Below, piece by piece: positions 34,754-43,481 of a stretch of 64,000 nucleotides of DNA. The notes under the pieces were generated by a model. That model worked only from the letters and a program-made list of their open reading frames with translations. It was not told the DNA's origin and did no database searches. Position 1 is the first letter of the stretch. Each line of letters starts with the position of its first letter. The position numbers and the translations under genes are program-made. This DNA comes from Microvirga solisilvae (lineage in GTDB: Bacteria; Pseudomonadota; Alphaproteobacteria; Rhizobiales; Beijerinckiaceae): assembly GCF_022808595.1 (NCBI RefSeq), contig NZ_JAKUCN010000001.1, forward strand, positions 1 through 64,000. Direction: 5' to 3'.

Positions 34754-37700
34754 ATGGCCACTCTCGTTCTTCAAACAGTCGGCTCCGTCGTGGGCGGCAT
34801 GGTCGCAGGGCCGTTGGGCGCCATGGCGGGGCGCGCGCTGGGCGGACTTGCCGGTGCTGTCATCGACAATGCGCTTCTGGGCGGCGGTGACACGAAATAC
34901 GTGGAAGGCCCGCGCCTCAAGGAAATGGACGGTCTCACCTCGACAGAGGGTGCGGCCATTCCAAGAATCTACGGGCGCGCGCGCATTGGCGGCCAGCTCA
35001 TCTGGGCGACGCGTCTCGAAGAGGTTGCCAACACGAAGACCGAGCGCTCGGGCAGCCAGGGCGGGAAAGGAATGGGCGGCCCGAAGACGGCAACCACGAC
35101 CTATTCATATTTCGCCAATCTCGCCATCGGTCTTTGCGAAGGCTCCATTGCCTATGTGAGACGCGTATGGGCGGATGGACGCGAGATCGATCTGTCCAAG
35201 ATGACCATGCGCGTGCATCGGGGAGGCGAGGCGCAGTCCGCGGATCCGCTCATCGTGGCAAAGGAAGGTGCTGATTTCGCGCCGGCCTATCGCGGCCTTG
35301 CCTATGTGGTTTTCGAGCGGCTGCCTCTGGAGGAGTTCGGCAACCGAGTGCCGCAATTCTCCTTCGAGGTGTTGAGACCGGTCGACGGCCTCAACAAGAT
35401 GATCCGCGCCGTATGCCTGATCCCTGGCGCGAGCGAGTTCGGATACGATACGCTTCCCGTTATCCAGGTGCTCGGCCTCGGCAAGACAGTGCCTGAAAAT
35501 CGGCATCAGCTGCGGCGTAGAAGCGATGCTCTCGCATCGCTCGATGCTTTGGAAGCGCTCTGTCCCAATCTCAAGCGCGTGTCGCTCGTCGTCAGCTGGT
35601 TCGGAAATGATCTGAGAGCAGGAAACTGCCTGATCGAGCCGCGTGTCGACGTGAGAAACAAGACGACCGATGGAGACAGCTGGTCGGTTGCGGGGCTCAC
35701 CCGCGATCAGGCAAAGCCCGTATCACAGGTCAATGGCTCGCCGGCCTATGGCGGGACGCCTTCTGACGAGTCGGTCATTCGACTGATCAAAAACTTGAAG
35801 GATCGGGGACTCGAAGTCGTCCTCTATCCTTTCGTCATGATGGATATTCCGGCTGGAAACGGGCTGCCGAATCCTTACGGAGGTACAGGGCAGCCGGCTT
35901 ACCCGTGGAGAGGCCGCATCACGTGCCATCCGGCACCGGGGCAAGCGGGATCTCCGGACGGTACCAACGCCACCGTCTCGCAAATCGGCCAATGGTTCGT
36001 GCGCACCAACGGCTACAACCCGTTCATTCTTCACTACGCAAGGCTCGCCCAGGATGCCGGGGGAGTCGATGGTTTCATCATTGGCAGCGAACTCGTCGGC
36101 CTGACACGCGTCCGTTCCCAATCTGCCATCTATCCTGCAATCGGATGGCTGAGGACGCTCTCGAGCCAGGTTCGCGCGATCGTGGGGTCGGGTACTAAAA
36201 TCGTCTATGCCGCCGACTGGACGGAATACGGAGCGCATGTATTCAACGATGGGAAGGATGTTCGCTTTCCTCTCGATCCTCTCTTTACATCGCCCGAGAT
36301 CGACGCCATCGGGATCGACTATTATCCGCCGATTTCCGACTGGCGCGATACCCCCGATCATGCGGATCTGGCGGATGCACGCAGCATTTATGACGTGGAT
36401 TATCTGCGCAGCAGACTCGGGAGCGGCGAGGCTTATGACTGGTACTATGCCAGCAGCTCTGATCGAGCCGCGCAGCGGCGAAAGCCCATTACCGACGGTG
36501 CTTTCGGCAAGCCTTGGGTTTTTCGAGCCAAGGATCTCGTTTCCTGGTGGTCGAACCGGCATATCGAGCGCTTCAATGGCGTGGAAACCGGAGCGAGCAT
36601 CTGGGAACCCAAGTCGAAGCCCATCTGGCTGACCGAGATCGGCATCCCTGCTGTCGACAAGGGGCCGAACGGGCCCAATGTCTTTCCCGATCCGAAATCC
36701 TCGGAATCCGCTTATCCGCCATTCTCGCGTGGCGTGCGGGATGATCTTGTTCAGGCGCGTGCCCTTGAAGCGATCATCTCCCGCTTCGATCCGGCCCAGA
36801 GAGGCTTCTCACCGGCCTACAATCCGGAGGCTACCCTCTACAAGGGACGTATGGTCGACCCGGCCAATATCTTCGTATGGGCATGGGACGCGCGTCCCTT
36901 CCCCGCGTTCCCGGATTACGAGAATGTGTGGAGCGACGGGCCGAATTGGGAAACCGGTCACTGGATCACGGGACGGATCGAAGGAGCACCGCTCGACAGG
37001 CTGATCGTGTCGATCCTCAAGGATTTCGGATTCCCCGATCCTGGCGTTCTTCCCGTCGACGGTTTCGTGGATGGCTATGTCATCGACAAGCCCATGTCCG
37101 CGCGTGGAGCGCTCGAGCCGCTCATGCGTCTGTTCGGTGTCGATGCCATTGCGAGCGGCGGCAAGATTGCATGGAAAGGCCGGGGCGGGCGCTCGGTGAT
37201 CGCGCTCACGCGCGACGATCTCGTGCTCAATGAAGGAGAGCCCGCGCTCAAGCTCAATCGCGCACAGGAAACCGAGCTGCCTCAGCAGGTCGAGATCGGG
37301 TATACGGAAAGCGAGCAGGACTTTCGCCGCGCGGCTGTGGCTTCGCGCCGTCTGTCGGGATCGAGCCGTCGCGAGGCGCGCAACGATTGCGCGATCATCA
37401 CCCGACGCACCGAGGCGCAACGCTTGGCCGATGCCTGGCTGCAGGATCTTTGGGCCGGCAGGGAAGGGGCTGAATTCGCGGTCTCGCCGCGCCGGGTCGA
37501 TCTCGAACCCGGCGACATGATCTCGCTCCCTACGGATGCCGGGCCGAAGCTGCATCGGATCGTGCGGATCGCGGATGGAGAAACGCGAAAGATATCGACG
37601 CGGGCGGTCGAGCCAGCCGTGTTCGAAAAGCCGGGAGCCTCGATCGATAAACCCATTCGCAAGCCTCCTCCCATTCCGGGAAAACCGCAGGTCGTCATTC

Positions 37701-38614
37701 TCGATCTGCCGACGGCTCTCGGTGATCCGACGCCCCTGCAATATGTCGCGGTGGCGGCCGATCCATGGCCGGGTGCCGTAACGATCTGGCGCTCGGGTAA
37801 CGGCGCAAGCTTCAGTCCGCACAGTATTATCGCTCTTCCGGCTGTGATCGGAAGAACGAAGACGGCATTTCCCGCAGGGTATCTCTGGCGATGGGACCCG
37901 CATGCCACCCTCGATGTCGAGATTTCCACGGGCGCCATCAGTTCGCTCGATGACGAGACGGTGCTGGCGGGCGGCAATATTTTCGCGATTCAAGGAGTGA
38001 ATGGGCGATGGGAAATCGTCTCGGCGGCACGTGCGGAAATGATCGGCGAGCGTACCTATCGTCTGTCGCGTTTCCTGCGCGGATTGTCGGGCACGGAGCC
38101 GGAGACGAGCCGCATCGTGCCCGAGGGAGCCCTGATCGTTCGCCTCGACGAGGCGGTTGCTCCTCTCGTGACAGATCAGAACGATCTCGGCCAGACATGG
38201 CGCTACAGGATAGGTCCTGCCGGGCGCGACCACGCCGATGCTTCCATGACGGAACTATCGGCGCTCGTCGGACGCGAAGCCCTCAAGCCCTTGAGCCCGG
38301 TTCACGTGGCTCTTCGGCGCGACGCCGATGGAGTGCGCATCGGCTGGGTTCGCCGCACGAGGCGAAACGGCGATGGCTGGGAGGCCGTCGATGTGCCGCT
38401 GTCCGAAGACATCGAACGCTACGAGATCGATATCCTCAAGGCGGGAAGTGTCGTCCGAACCCTGACGAGCGATCAGCCCTTCGTTCTCTATCCCGCAGAG
38501 CAGGAGGTTGCCGATTTCGGGACTCGTCAGAAGACCATTGATCTTCGCATCGCGCAGATCAGCGCTGTCGCCGGGCGAGGTTTCGAAGCCCACGTCACGC
38601 TGCCGGTTCACTGA
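34754..38614 (+). CDS. GTA gp15, tail-tip/host-specificity protein (megatron)
   Basis: 1286 aa. A Gly/Ala-rich hydrophobic N-terminus (SVVGGMVAGPLGAMAGRALG) is followed by the fixed block PRIYGRARIGGQLIWATRLE, a GTA TIM-barrel domain (about 330-720; KIVYAADWTEYG, AIGIDYYPPISDWRD, IWLTEIGIPAVDKGPNG), then a phage tail_3-like region (about 800-950) and C-terminal strand-rich domains. It forms the distal tail needle that contacts the recipient. Start ATG 34754, 2 nt after the gp14 stop. Confidence 0.94.
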   Translation: MATLVLQTVGSVVGGMVAGPLGAMAGRALGGLAGAVIDNALLGGGDTKYVEGPRLKEMDGLTSTEGAAIPRIYGRARIGGQLIWATRLEEVANTKTERSGSQGGKGMGGPKTATTTYSYFANLAIGLCEGSIAYVRRVWADGREIDLSKMTMRVHRGGEAQSADPLIVAKEGADFAPAYRGLAYVVFERLPLEEFGNRVPQFSFEVLRPVDGLNKMIRAVCLIPGASEFGYDTLPVIQVLGLGKTVPENRHQLRRRSDALASLDALEALCPNLKRVSLVVSWFGNDLRAGNCLIEPRVDVRNKTTDGDSWSVAGLTRDQAKPVSQVNGSPAYGGTPSDESVIRLIKNLKDRGLEVVLYPFVMMDIPAGNGLPNPYGGTGQPAYPWRGRITCHPAPGQAGSPDGTNATVSQIGQWFVRTNGYNPFILHYARLAQDAGGVDGFIIGSELVGLTRVRSQSAIYPAIGWLRTLSSQVRAIVGSGTKIVYAADWTEYGAHVFNDGKDVRFPLDPLFTSPEIDAIGIDYYPPISDWRDTPDHADLADARSIYDVDYLRSRLGSGEAYDWYYASSSDRAAQRRKPITDGAFGKPWVFRAKDLVSWWSNRHIERFNGVETGASIWEPKSKPIWLTEIGIPAVDKGPNGPNVFPDPKSSESAYPPFSRGVRDDLVQARALEAIISRFDPAQRGFSPAYNPEATLYKGRMVDPANIFVWAWDARPFPAFPDYENVWSDGPNWETGHWITGRIEGAPLDRLIVSILKDFGFPDPGVLPVDGFVDGYVIDKPMSARGALEPLMRLFGVDAIASGGKIAWKGRGGRSVIALTRDDLVLNEGEPALKLNRAQETELPQQVEIGYTESEQDFRRAAVASRRLSGSSRREARNDCAIITRRTEAQRLADAWLQDLWAGREGAEFAVSPRRVDLEPGDMISLPTDAGPKLHRIVRIADGETRKISTRAVEPAVFEKPGASIDKPIRKPPPIPGKPQVVILDLPTALGDPTPLQYVAVAADPWPGAVTIWRSGNGASFSPHSIIALPAVIGRTKTAFPAGYLWRWDPHATLDVEISTGAISSLDDETVLAGGNIFAIQGVNGRWEIVSAARAEMIGERTYRLSRFLRGLSGTEPETSRIVPEGALIVRLDEAVAPLVTDQNDLGQTWRYRIGPAGRDHADASMTELSALVGREALKPLSPVHVALRRDADGVRIGWVRRTRRNGDGWEAVDVPLSEDIERYEIDILKAGSVVRTLTSDQPFVLYPAEQEVADFGTRQKTIDLRIAQISAVAGRGFEAHVTLPVH

Positions 38615-38655
38615 TTGCCACTGTTTCATCCATTCATCTCACGATTGAACATTTC

Positions 38656-40194
38656 ATGACCATGACGCCTCATCTGGCCCTGCCGCTGCTGGCCGCAGCG
38701 CAGGCGCAAAAGCATGTCACCCACAATGAAGCGCTTGCCTCGCTTGATGCTCTTGTGCAACTCGCCGTGAAGGAGCGGGGACGGAATTCGCCCCCCGCAA
38801 CGCCCGCCGAGGGTGATCGCTATCTCGTCGGCAATGCTGCGACGGGAGCGTTCACGGGAAAGGACGCGACGATTGCACTCTTCGATCTCGGTGCGTGGCG
38901 TTTCTTCGCGCCCCGACCGGGTTGGCGGGTCTTCGTGGAGGCTGAAGGGGCGCTCATTGTTTTCGACGGAGCGCAATGGCGCGATATCGGCCATTATTGC
39001 AGCATTATCGACAACCTGGATCGTCTCGGGCTCGGAACGTTGCCCGACGATCTCAACCGCTTCTCCGCGAAGCTCAATGCAGCCTTGTTCGCGGCATTGG
39101 GAATGGAAGAGGGTGGGAGCGGCGATCTTCGCTTCGTTCTCAACAAGACTGGAACAGGCAACGTTCTCTCCCAACTTTATCAGAATGGTTTCAGCGGGCG
39201 AGCGGAAACGGGGCTGATCGGCAACGACGATTTCAGCATCCGCGTCTCGAACGACGGGTCACATTGGAAAGAGGCTCTGCTCGTCGATGGAGCAACGGGA
39301 GTCGGCACGTTTCCGCAAGGCTTGGCGAACATTCCGAGACCCAACCTTCTGATCAACGCGTCCTTTCGCGTGAATCAGCGAGGTTTTTCCGGAGGTGCGC
39401 TGGCGCAAGGTGTTTATGGTTTCGACCGATGGAAGGGCGGCACCGGAGGCTGCACGCTCACGCGCGCAGCGGATGGAACCATCATCCTGACAGGCGCCCT
39501 CGATCAGGTGATCGATGTGGCACACGCCTCCGCGCTCACGGGCGGCGCCAATCTCGCCGCCACTACCTTGACCCTCTCGGTGCAGGATCCATCCGCGATC
39601 CTGCCTGTGATGATCGGCACGAAAGCTGCAACGATCCCTGCGGGTGTGGGCCGTCGCTCCGTGACCGTCACTCTCGATGCGACGGAAACAGGCCATGTCA
39701 CATTGCGGCTCAATCCGTCATCGGCGTGTTCCTTCAAGCAGGTGAAGCTGGAGTTCGGCTCCTTTGCGACGCCTTGGGAGGGAGAGGCCATCGATGTCGA
39801 GATGCTGCGCTGCCGCCGCTATTATCAGCCGCTTCCTGCCAGCGGGTCGGGCCCGATGATGCTCGGAGCGCTCGGCCACAGGATGGCGGCCAACATCATC
39901 GATATTCCCATCACTCTCCCTGTGTCGATGCGGGCCGAGCCTGGCCTGATCACGAGCAGCGCTGCTTGGGCATCAGCTTCTCCAGTCGGCAATCAGATTG
40001 GTTTCTACAATTCCAGCAGCGGTGCTTGGATAACCCTTGCTGGCGCGCTTTCTGTAACCACTGCCGTGCCGGCCTCTGTGAACAGCCTGGTGCTGAGATT
40101 GCAGGCTGCCACGTCGTTTTCCGGCACGGCTGGCACCATCGGCATGCTGCATCTGGGCGGCTCAGCAAACATGGCCTTGCAGGCTGAACTCTGA
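38656..40194 (+). CDS. DUF2793 domain protein, putative GTA tail fibre/receptor-binding
   Basis: 512 aa. The first ~110 residues are DUF2793 (HLALPLLAAAQAQKHVTHNE, GDRYLVGNAATGAFTGKDA, RPGWRVFVEAEGALIVFDG), often linked to alphaproteobacterial phage and GTA tail genes. The rest is strand-rich (carbohydrate-binding-like), with LLINASFRVNQRGFSGGALA and a C-terminal beta region. It directly follows gp15, fitting a fibre that attaches to the tail tip. Recipient surface-sugar binding is inferred. Confidence 0.82.
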   Translation: MTMTPHLALPLLAAAQAQKHVTHNEALASLDALVQLAVKERGRNSPPATPAEGDRYLVGNAATGAFTGKDATIALFDLGAWRFFAPRPGWRVFVEAEGALIVFDGAQWRDIGHYCSIIDNLDRLGLGTLPDDLNRFSAKLNAALFAALGMEEGGSGDLRFVLNKTGTGNVLSQLYQNGFSGRAETGLIGNDDFSIRVSNDGSHWKEALLVDGATGVGTFPQGLANIPRPNLLINASFRVNQRGFSGGALAQGVYGFDRWKGGTGGCTLTRAADGTIILTGALDQVIDVAHASALTGGANLAATTLTLSVQDPSAILPVMIGTKAATIPAGVGRRSVTVTLDATETGHVTLRLNPSSACSFKQVKLEFGSFATPWEGEAIDVEMLRCRRYYQPLPASGSGPMMLGALGHRMAANIIDIPITLPVSMRAEPGLITSSAAWASASPVGNQIGFYNSSSGAWITLAGALSVTTAVPASVNSLVLRLQAATSFSGTAGTIGMLHLGGSANMALQAEL

Positions 40195-40208
40195 ACCGGG
40201 GCACGCCG

Positions 40209-40958
40209 ATGTCTCTCTTGTTCGAGAAGTCTCTCGCGATTGTGCTGCGGCACGAAGGCGGGTTCGTGCAGGATTCTCGTGATCCTGGCGGCGCAACCAA
40301 TTTCGGCATCACCCGGCAAACGCTGTCCCGCGCAAGGGGCAAGTCGGTGTCGGATGACGATGTTCGATGCCTCACCCAGGAAGAGGCGGCGGCAATCTAT
40401 CGCCAGTTCTACTGGGATGAAATTAGAGCCGATGAGCTTCCGGCAGGCCTCGATATCGCACTCTTCGATCTTGCCGTTAATTCGGGGCCGGAGCGCGCGG
40501 TCATGCTGCTGCAGAAAGTGCTCGGCGTGGAGATCGATGGAGTGATCGGCCCCGTCACTCTCGATGCGATCCGCTATGCCGAGTGCATCGCAACCATTCG
40601 CGCCCTCACTCGTGAGCGCCTCGGCTTTCTCTCCCGCCTCGCCATCTGGCCCGTCTTTGGTCGCGGCTGGCGCAGGCGGGTTCTCGATGTCGAGCGGGAG
40701 GCAATCCGGCTCGCCACATCCTCTTATCTCACAGGAGAAGTATCCAACATGATCGATACCAAGACCATTTTCGCCAGCAGGACCGTCTGGGCCAACCTTA
40801 TCGGCCTCGCAGTGCTCATTCTTGGAATGTTCGGCTTCGATACCTCGGGCCTGGATGCGGGCGCCTTCCTGGAAGCCCTGGTGCAGCTCATTGCTGCAGG
40901 TAGCTTCATCGCCTCGACCCTCTTCCGGATCCTGGCCACAAAGCAGCTTGGGCGCTAG
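40209..40958 (+). CDS. GH108 endolysin fused to a holin-like membrane domain
   Basis: 249 aa. Residues 1-95: glycoside hydrolase 108 muramidase with the catalytic Glu in RHEGGFVQDSRDPGGATNFG (E16). Residues 96-175: PG_binding_3 region (LQKVLGVEIDGVIGPVTLDA). Residues 181-249: two transmembrane helices (TVWANLIGLAVLILGMFGF; ALVQLIAAGSFIASTLFRIL) resembling stand-alone holin-like proteins that begin near M181. The single frame joins lysis enzyme and membrane domain. It probably releases GTA particles, since no other lysis gene is seen in the cluster. Confidence 0.85.
   Translation: MSLLFEKSLAIVLRHEGGFVQDSRDPGGATNFGITRQTLSRARGKSVSDDDVRCLTQEEAAAIYRQFYWDEIRADELPAGLDIALFDLAVNSGPERAVMLLQKVLGVEIDGVIGPVTLDAIRYAECIATIRALTRERLGFLSRLAIWPVFGRGWRRRVLDVEREAIRLATSSYLTGEVSNMIDTKTIFASRTVWANLIGLAVLILGMFGFDTSGLDAGAFLEALVQLIAAGSFIASTLFRILATKQLGR
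40733..40751 (+). promoter_or_regulatory. Candidate internal ribosome binding site and start for a free holin
   Basis: AGGAG (40733-40737) lies 11 nt before an in-frame ATG (40749-40751, codon 181), precisely where the holin-like part begins. This could give a separate 69-aa membrane protein in addition to the full-length fusion. The spacing is slightly long. Confidence 0.45.
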
Positions 40959-41007
40959 ATTGGAGACATTCAGGCTTCGTTCAGTGCTTTTGAGGCAAAA
41001 AGCGGGC

Positions 41008-41322
41008 ATGCGTCTGGTTTGGCTGGTCATAATGCTTGGGGGAATGATGGGGGTTGCGCACGCGCAAAGCGCGACGGCGGCCCTCCAGAATTGCCTGCCG
41101 CCCAAGGAAATGCAGGAGGCCGTGGCCTCCAAGGGCGTCGTGGCCCCGGCCTTGGCCGTCATGACCGCCCGGCGCCAGGTTCCCAATGCGGATGTTGTGC
41201 GGGCAAACCTGTGCCGGGGCGGCGATGCCCTGGTTTATGTGATCATGGCCTTGCAAAAGGATGGTCGCATCGTGCAAGTGACCATCGACGGTCCTACCGG
41301 ACGCGTGAAATCGGTCCATTGA
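41008..41322 (+). CDS. Small secreted protein upstream of feuPQ, FeuN/PepSY-like
   Basis: 104 aa with a Sec signal (MRLVWLVIMLGGMMGVAHAQ; cleavage after AHA) and a C-terminal strand/helix unit LVYVIMALQKDGRIVQVTID followed by GRVKSVH, like a half PepSY unit. It lies 16 nt before the regulator gene. In Sinorhizobium a small periplasmic protein, FeuN, restrains the FeuQ kinase; position, size and export fit that role, but sequence homology was not tested. ATG 41008 has GAGG 12 nt upstream. Confidence 0.72.
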   Translation: MRLVWLVIMLGGMMGVAHAQSATAALQNCLPPKEMQEAVASKGVVAPALAVMTARRQVPNADVVRANLCRGGDALVYVIMALQKDGRIVQVTIDGPTGRVKSVH

Positions 41323-41338
41323 AAAGAAAGCTCGAAGC

Positions 41339-42016
41339 GTGCGCCTTCTCGTTGTCGAGGACGACAAGATCCTCAATAAGCAGATCGTGACCGCCCTTGA
41401 ACAGGCGGGCTATGCCGTGGATACGGCTTTCGACGGCGAGGAGGGGCAGTTCCTCGGCGATACCGAACCTTACGACGCGATCATCCTCGATCTCGGCCTG
41501 CCGAAGGTTGATGGGGTATCCGTTCTCACGGCCTGGCGACGGGAGGGTCGGAAGATGCCCGTCATCATCCTGACCGCCCGTGACCGCTGGAGCGACAAGG
41601 TCCAGGGCTTCGACGCCGGTGCTGACGATTATGTGACCAAGCCCTTCCACATGGAGGAGCTTCTGGCCCGCGTTCGCGCGCTCCTGCGCCGGGCGACCGG
41701 CCATGCGACGAGCGAGATCGTCTGCGGGCCCGTGAAGCTCGACACCCGCTCGGGCCGCGTCGCTGTCGACGGAAACCCGGTGAAGCTGACCTCGCACGAG
41801 TACCGGCTTCTGTCTTATCTCATGCACCATATGGGCCGCATCGTCTCGCGCGGTGAACTGACGGAGCATCTCTACGATCAGGATTTCGACCGTGACTCGA
41901 ACACGATCGAGGTCTTCATCGGCCGCCTGCGCAAGAAGCTCGGCGTGGACATCATCCAGACCGTTCGCGGCCTGGGTTATCTCCTAGACGCGGGCCAGGC
42001 CCAGACGAAATCGTGA
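41339..42016 (+). CDS. feuP: OmpR/PhoP-type response regulator, FeuP-like
   Basis: 225 aa. Receiver domain with acidic pocket VVEDDK, phosphoacceptor Asp51 in IILDLGLPKVDG, Thr in ILTARDRWSDK and Lys in YVTKPFHMEELLARV. C-terminal winged helix with LTSHEYRLLSYLMHHMG, DSNTIEVFIGRLRKK and TVRGLGYLLD. Start GTG 41339. It overlaps the kinase gene (GTGA), implying a cognate pair. In rhizobia FeuPQ controls osmoadaptation and cyclic glucan export; this assignment is by type and context. Confidence 0.85.
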   Translation: MRLLVVEDDKILNKQIVTALEQAGYAVDTAFDGEEGQFLGDTEPYDAIILDLGLPKVDGVSVLTAWRREGRKMPVIILTARDRWSDKVQGFDAGADDYVTKPFHMEELLARVRALLRRATGHATSEIVCGPVKLDTRSGRVAVDGNPVKLTSHEYRLLSYLMHHMGRIVSRGELTEHLYDQDFDRDSNTIEVFIGRLRKKLGVDIIQTVRGLGYLLDAGQAQTKS

Positions 42017-43410
42017 GCGGGCTACACCTCATCCTGAAGCGCTTCGCGAGCCGGCCCATCGCGGTACGGCTCGCGGTCTCCTCCGTCTTCTGGAGCTTCG
42101 CGATCCTGCTCGTCGCGGGATTGATCCTGCTGACTCTCTATCGCGACAACACGGAACGGGCCTTCGACCAGCGGCTCCTCGTCTATGCCAACACATTGGC
42201 GTCCAACCTCGTCGCTCCGGGCGATCCTGATCGCGATCTCGGCCCCATCGGCGACCCGCGTTTCGAGTTGCCATTGTCCGGCTGGTACTGGCAGGTGGCG
42301 CGGCCCAATGCCAGGCCCAATGAAACCCGCTCCTCCAAATCCCTTTTTGGCGGTCAGGTCCCCGGCCTTGCCATGTCGAGCGACGACCGGTTCGGACAGA
42401 TCCGCCGCGGCTACGGCAAAGCACCCGACGAGCGGAACCTGCGCATCATCGAGCGAGACATCGACCTCGGCGAGGATGGGCGCTACATCATCCGCGTGGC
42501 GGGGCCTGCCGACGAGATCGATGTGGGCGTTCGCGACTTTCTTTTCGCGCTGACCATCACTTTCGCATTGCTCGGTCTTGCCCTCGGCTTCTCGACGCTC
42601 CTGCAGATCCGTTTCGGCCTGCGTCCGCTCGCCAATCTGCGCAGTGCGCTGGGCGCCATCCGGCGCGGCGAGGCGGAAAGGATCGTGGGCGAGTACCCGC
42701 GCGACATTTCTCCGCTGGCGAGCGAGTTGAACCTGCTGCTCGACACCAACCGCGAAATTCTGGAGCGTGCCCGCACACAGGTGGGCAATCTCGCCCATGC
42801 CCTCAAGACGCCGCTCAGCATCGTCATGAACGAGGCGGAGAATGCGCCCGATGAGGTTGCAGCCCGCGTACGCGAGCAGGCAACCCTCATGCGCGATCAG
42901 GTGAATTACTATCTCGACCGCGCCCGCGCGGCGGCGCTCGCCGGTACTTTGGGCACGCTGACCGATGTGGAGCCGGTGATCGCGGGCCTCGCCCGCACCT
43001 TCGCCAAGATCTATCGCGACAAGGACCTGGAGGTCGAACTCGCGATTCCCCCGGATCTCCGCTTCCGGGGCGAGAGGCAGGACCTCGAGGAAATGGCGGG
43101 CAACCTGATCGACAATGCCGCCAAATGGGCCGGTCACAAGATCGAGATTTCCATCGAGATTATCCGCGACGATGACGAGCGTCCCCGCTTCCGGCTGCTC
43201 ATCGACGATGACGGTCCCGGCCTGCCGGAAACCGCGCGGGCCGAGATGCTCAAGCGCGGCCGCCGCCTCGACGAAACCAAGCCTGGCTCAGGTTTGGGGC
43301 TGTCTATCGTCAGCGATCTTGCAACTCTCTATCGTGGCTCGCTCAAGCTCGAAGCCGCCCCTCTGGGAGGCTTGAGGGCCGTGCTCGAGCTGCCGGGGGA
43401 TAGAGGGTAA
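42013..43410 (+). CDS. feuQ: Membrane sensor histidine kinase, FeuQ-like
   Basis: 465 aa. Two transmembrane helices (24-42 and 176-196) bracket a ~130-residue periplasmic sensor. HisKA-type phosphoacceptor His262 in VGNLAHALKTPLSIV, N-box in MAGNLIDNAAKWAG and G-box in GSGLGLSIVSDL. Starts with GTG inside the regulator's stop. The periplasmic sensor is the expected contact for the small exported protein encoded just upstream. Confidence 0.86.
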   Translation: MSGLHLILKRFASRPIAVRLAVSSVFWSFAILLVAGLILLTLYRDNTERAFDQRLLVYANTLASNLVAPGDPDRDLGPIGDPRFELPLSGWYWQVARPNARPNETRSSKSLFGGQVPGLAMSSDDRFGQIRRGYGKAPDERNLRIIERDIDLGEDGRYIIRVAGPADEIDVGVRDFLFALTITFALLGLALGFSTLLQIRFGLRPLANLRSALGAIRRGEAERIVGEYPRDISPLASELNLLLDTNREILERARTQVGNLAHALKTPLSIVMNEAENAPDEVAARVREQATLMRDQVNYYLDRARAAALAGTLGTLTDVEPVIAGLARTFAKIYRDKDLEVELAIPPDLRFRGERQDLEEMAGNLIDNAAKWAGHKIEISIEIIRDDDERPRFRLLIDDDGPGLPETARAEMLKRGRRLDETKPGSGLGLSIVSDLATLYRGSLKLEAAPLGGLRAVLELPGDRG

Positions 43411-43481
43411 TCCTATGTATTTTTACGCGTGACACCGTGCCACCGTCGTGCTTGACGGGGACTCGGAGTAATTAGGATTTT

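Larger units (their letters stand above)
20620..40958 (+). mobile_element. Gene transfer agent (GTA) structural cluster
   Basis: About 20 kb carrying homologues of RcGTA genes 1 to 15 in the same order and orientation, plus a fibre-like gene and an endolysin. There is no integrase, replication gene, repressor or attachment site, and the base composition matches the host, which separates it from an ordinary prophage. GTAs are domesticated phage-like particles that package random host DNA. Accessory genes, several on the opposite strand, interrupt it at 22.5, 25.7, 27.3-28.9, 31.3-31.8 and 32.4-32.7 kb. Confidence 0.88.

Noticed and set aside
20620..40958. Interpretation as an active temperate prophage
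   Set aside because: No integrase, repressor, replication genes or attachment-site repeats; gene order and families are those of a GTA.
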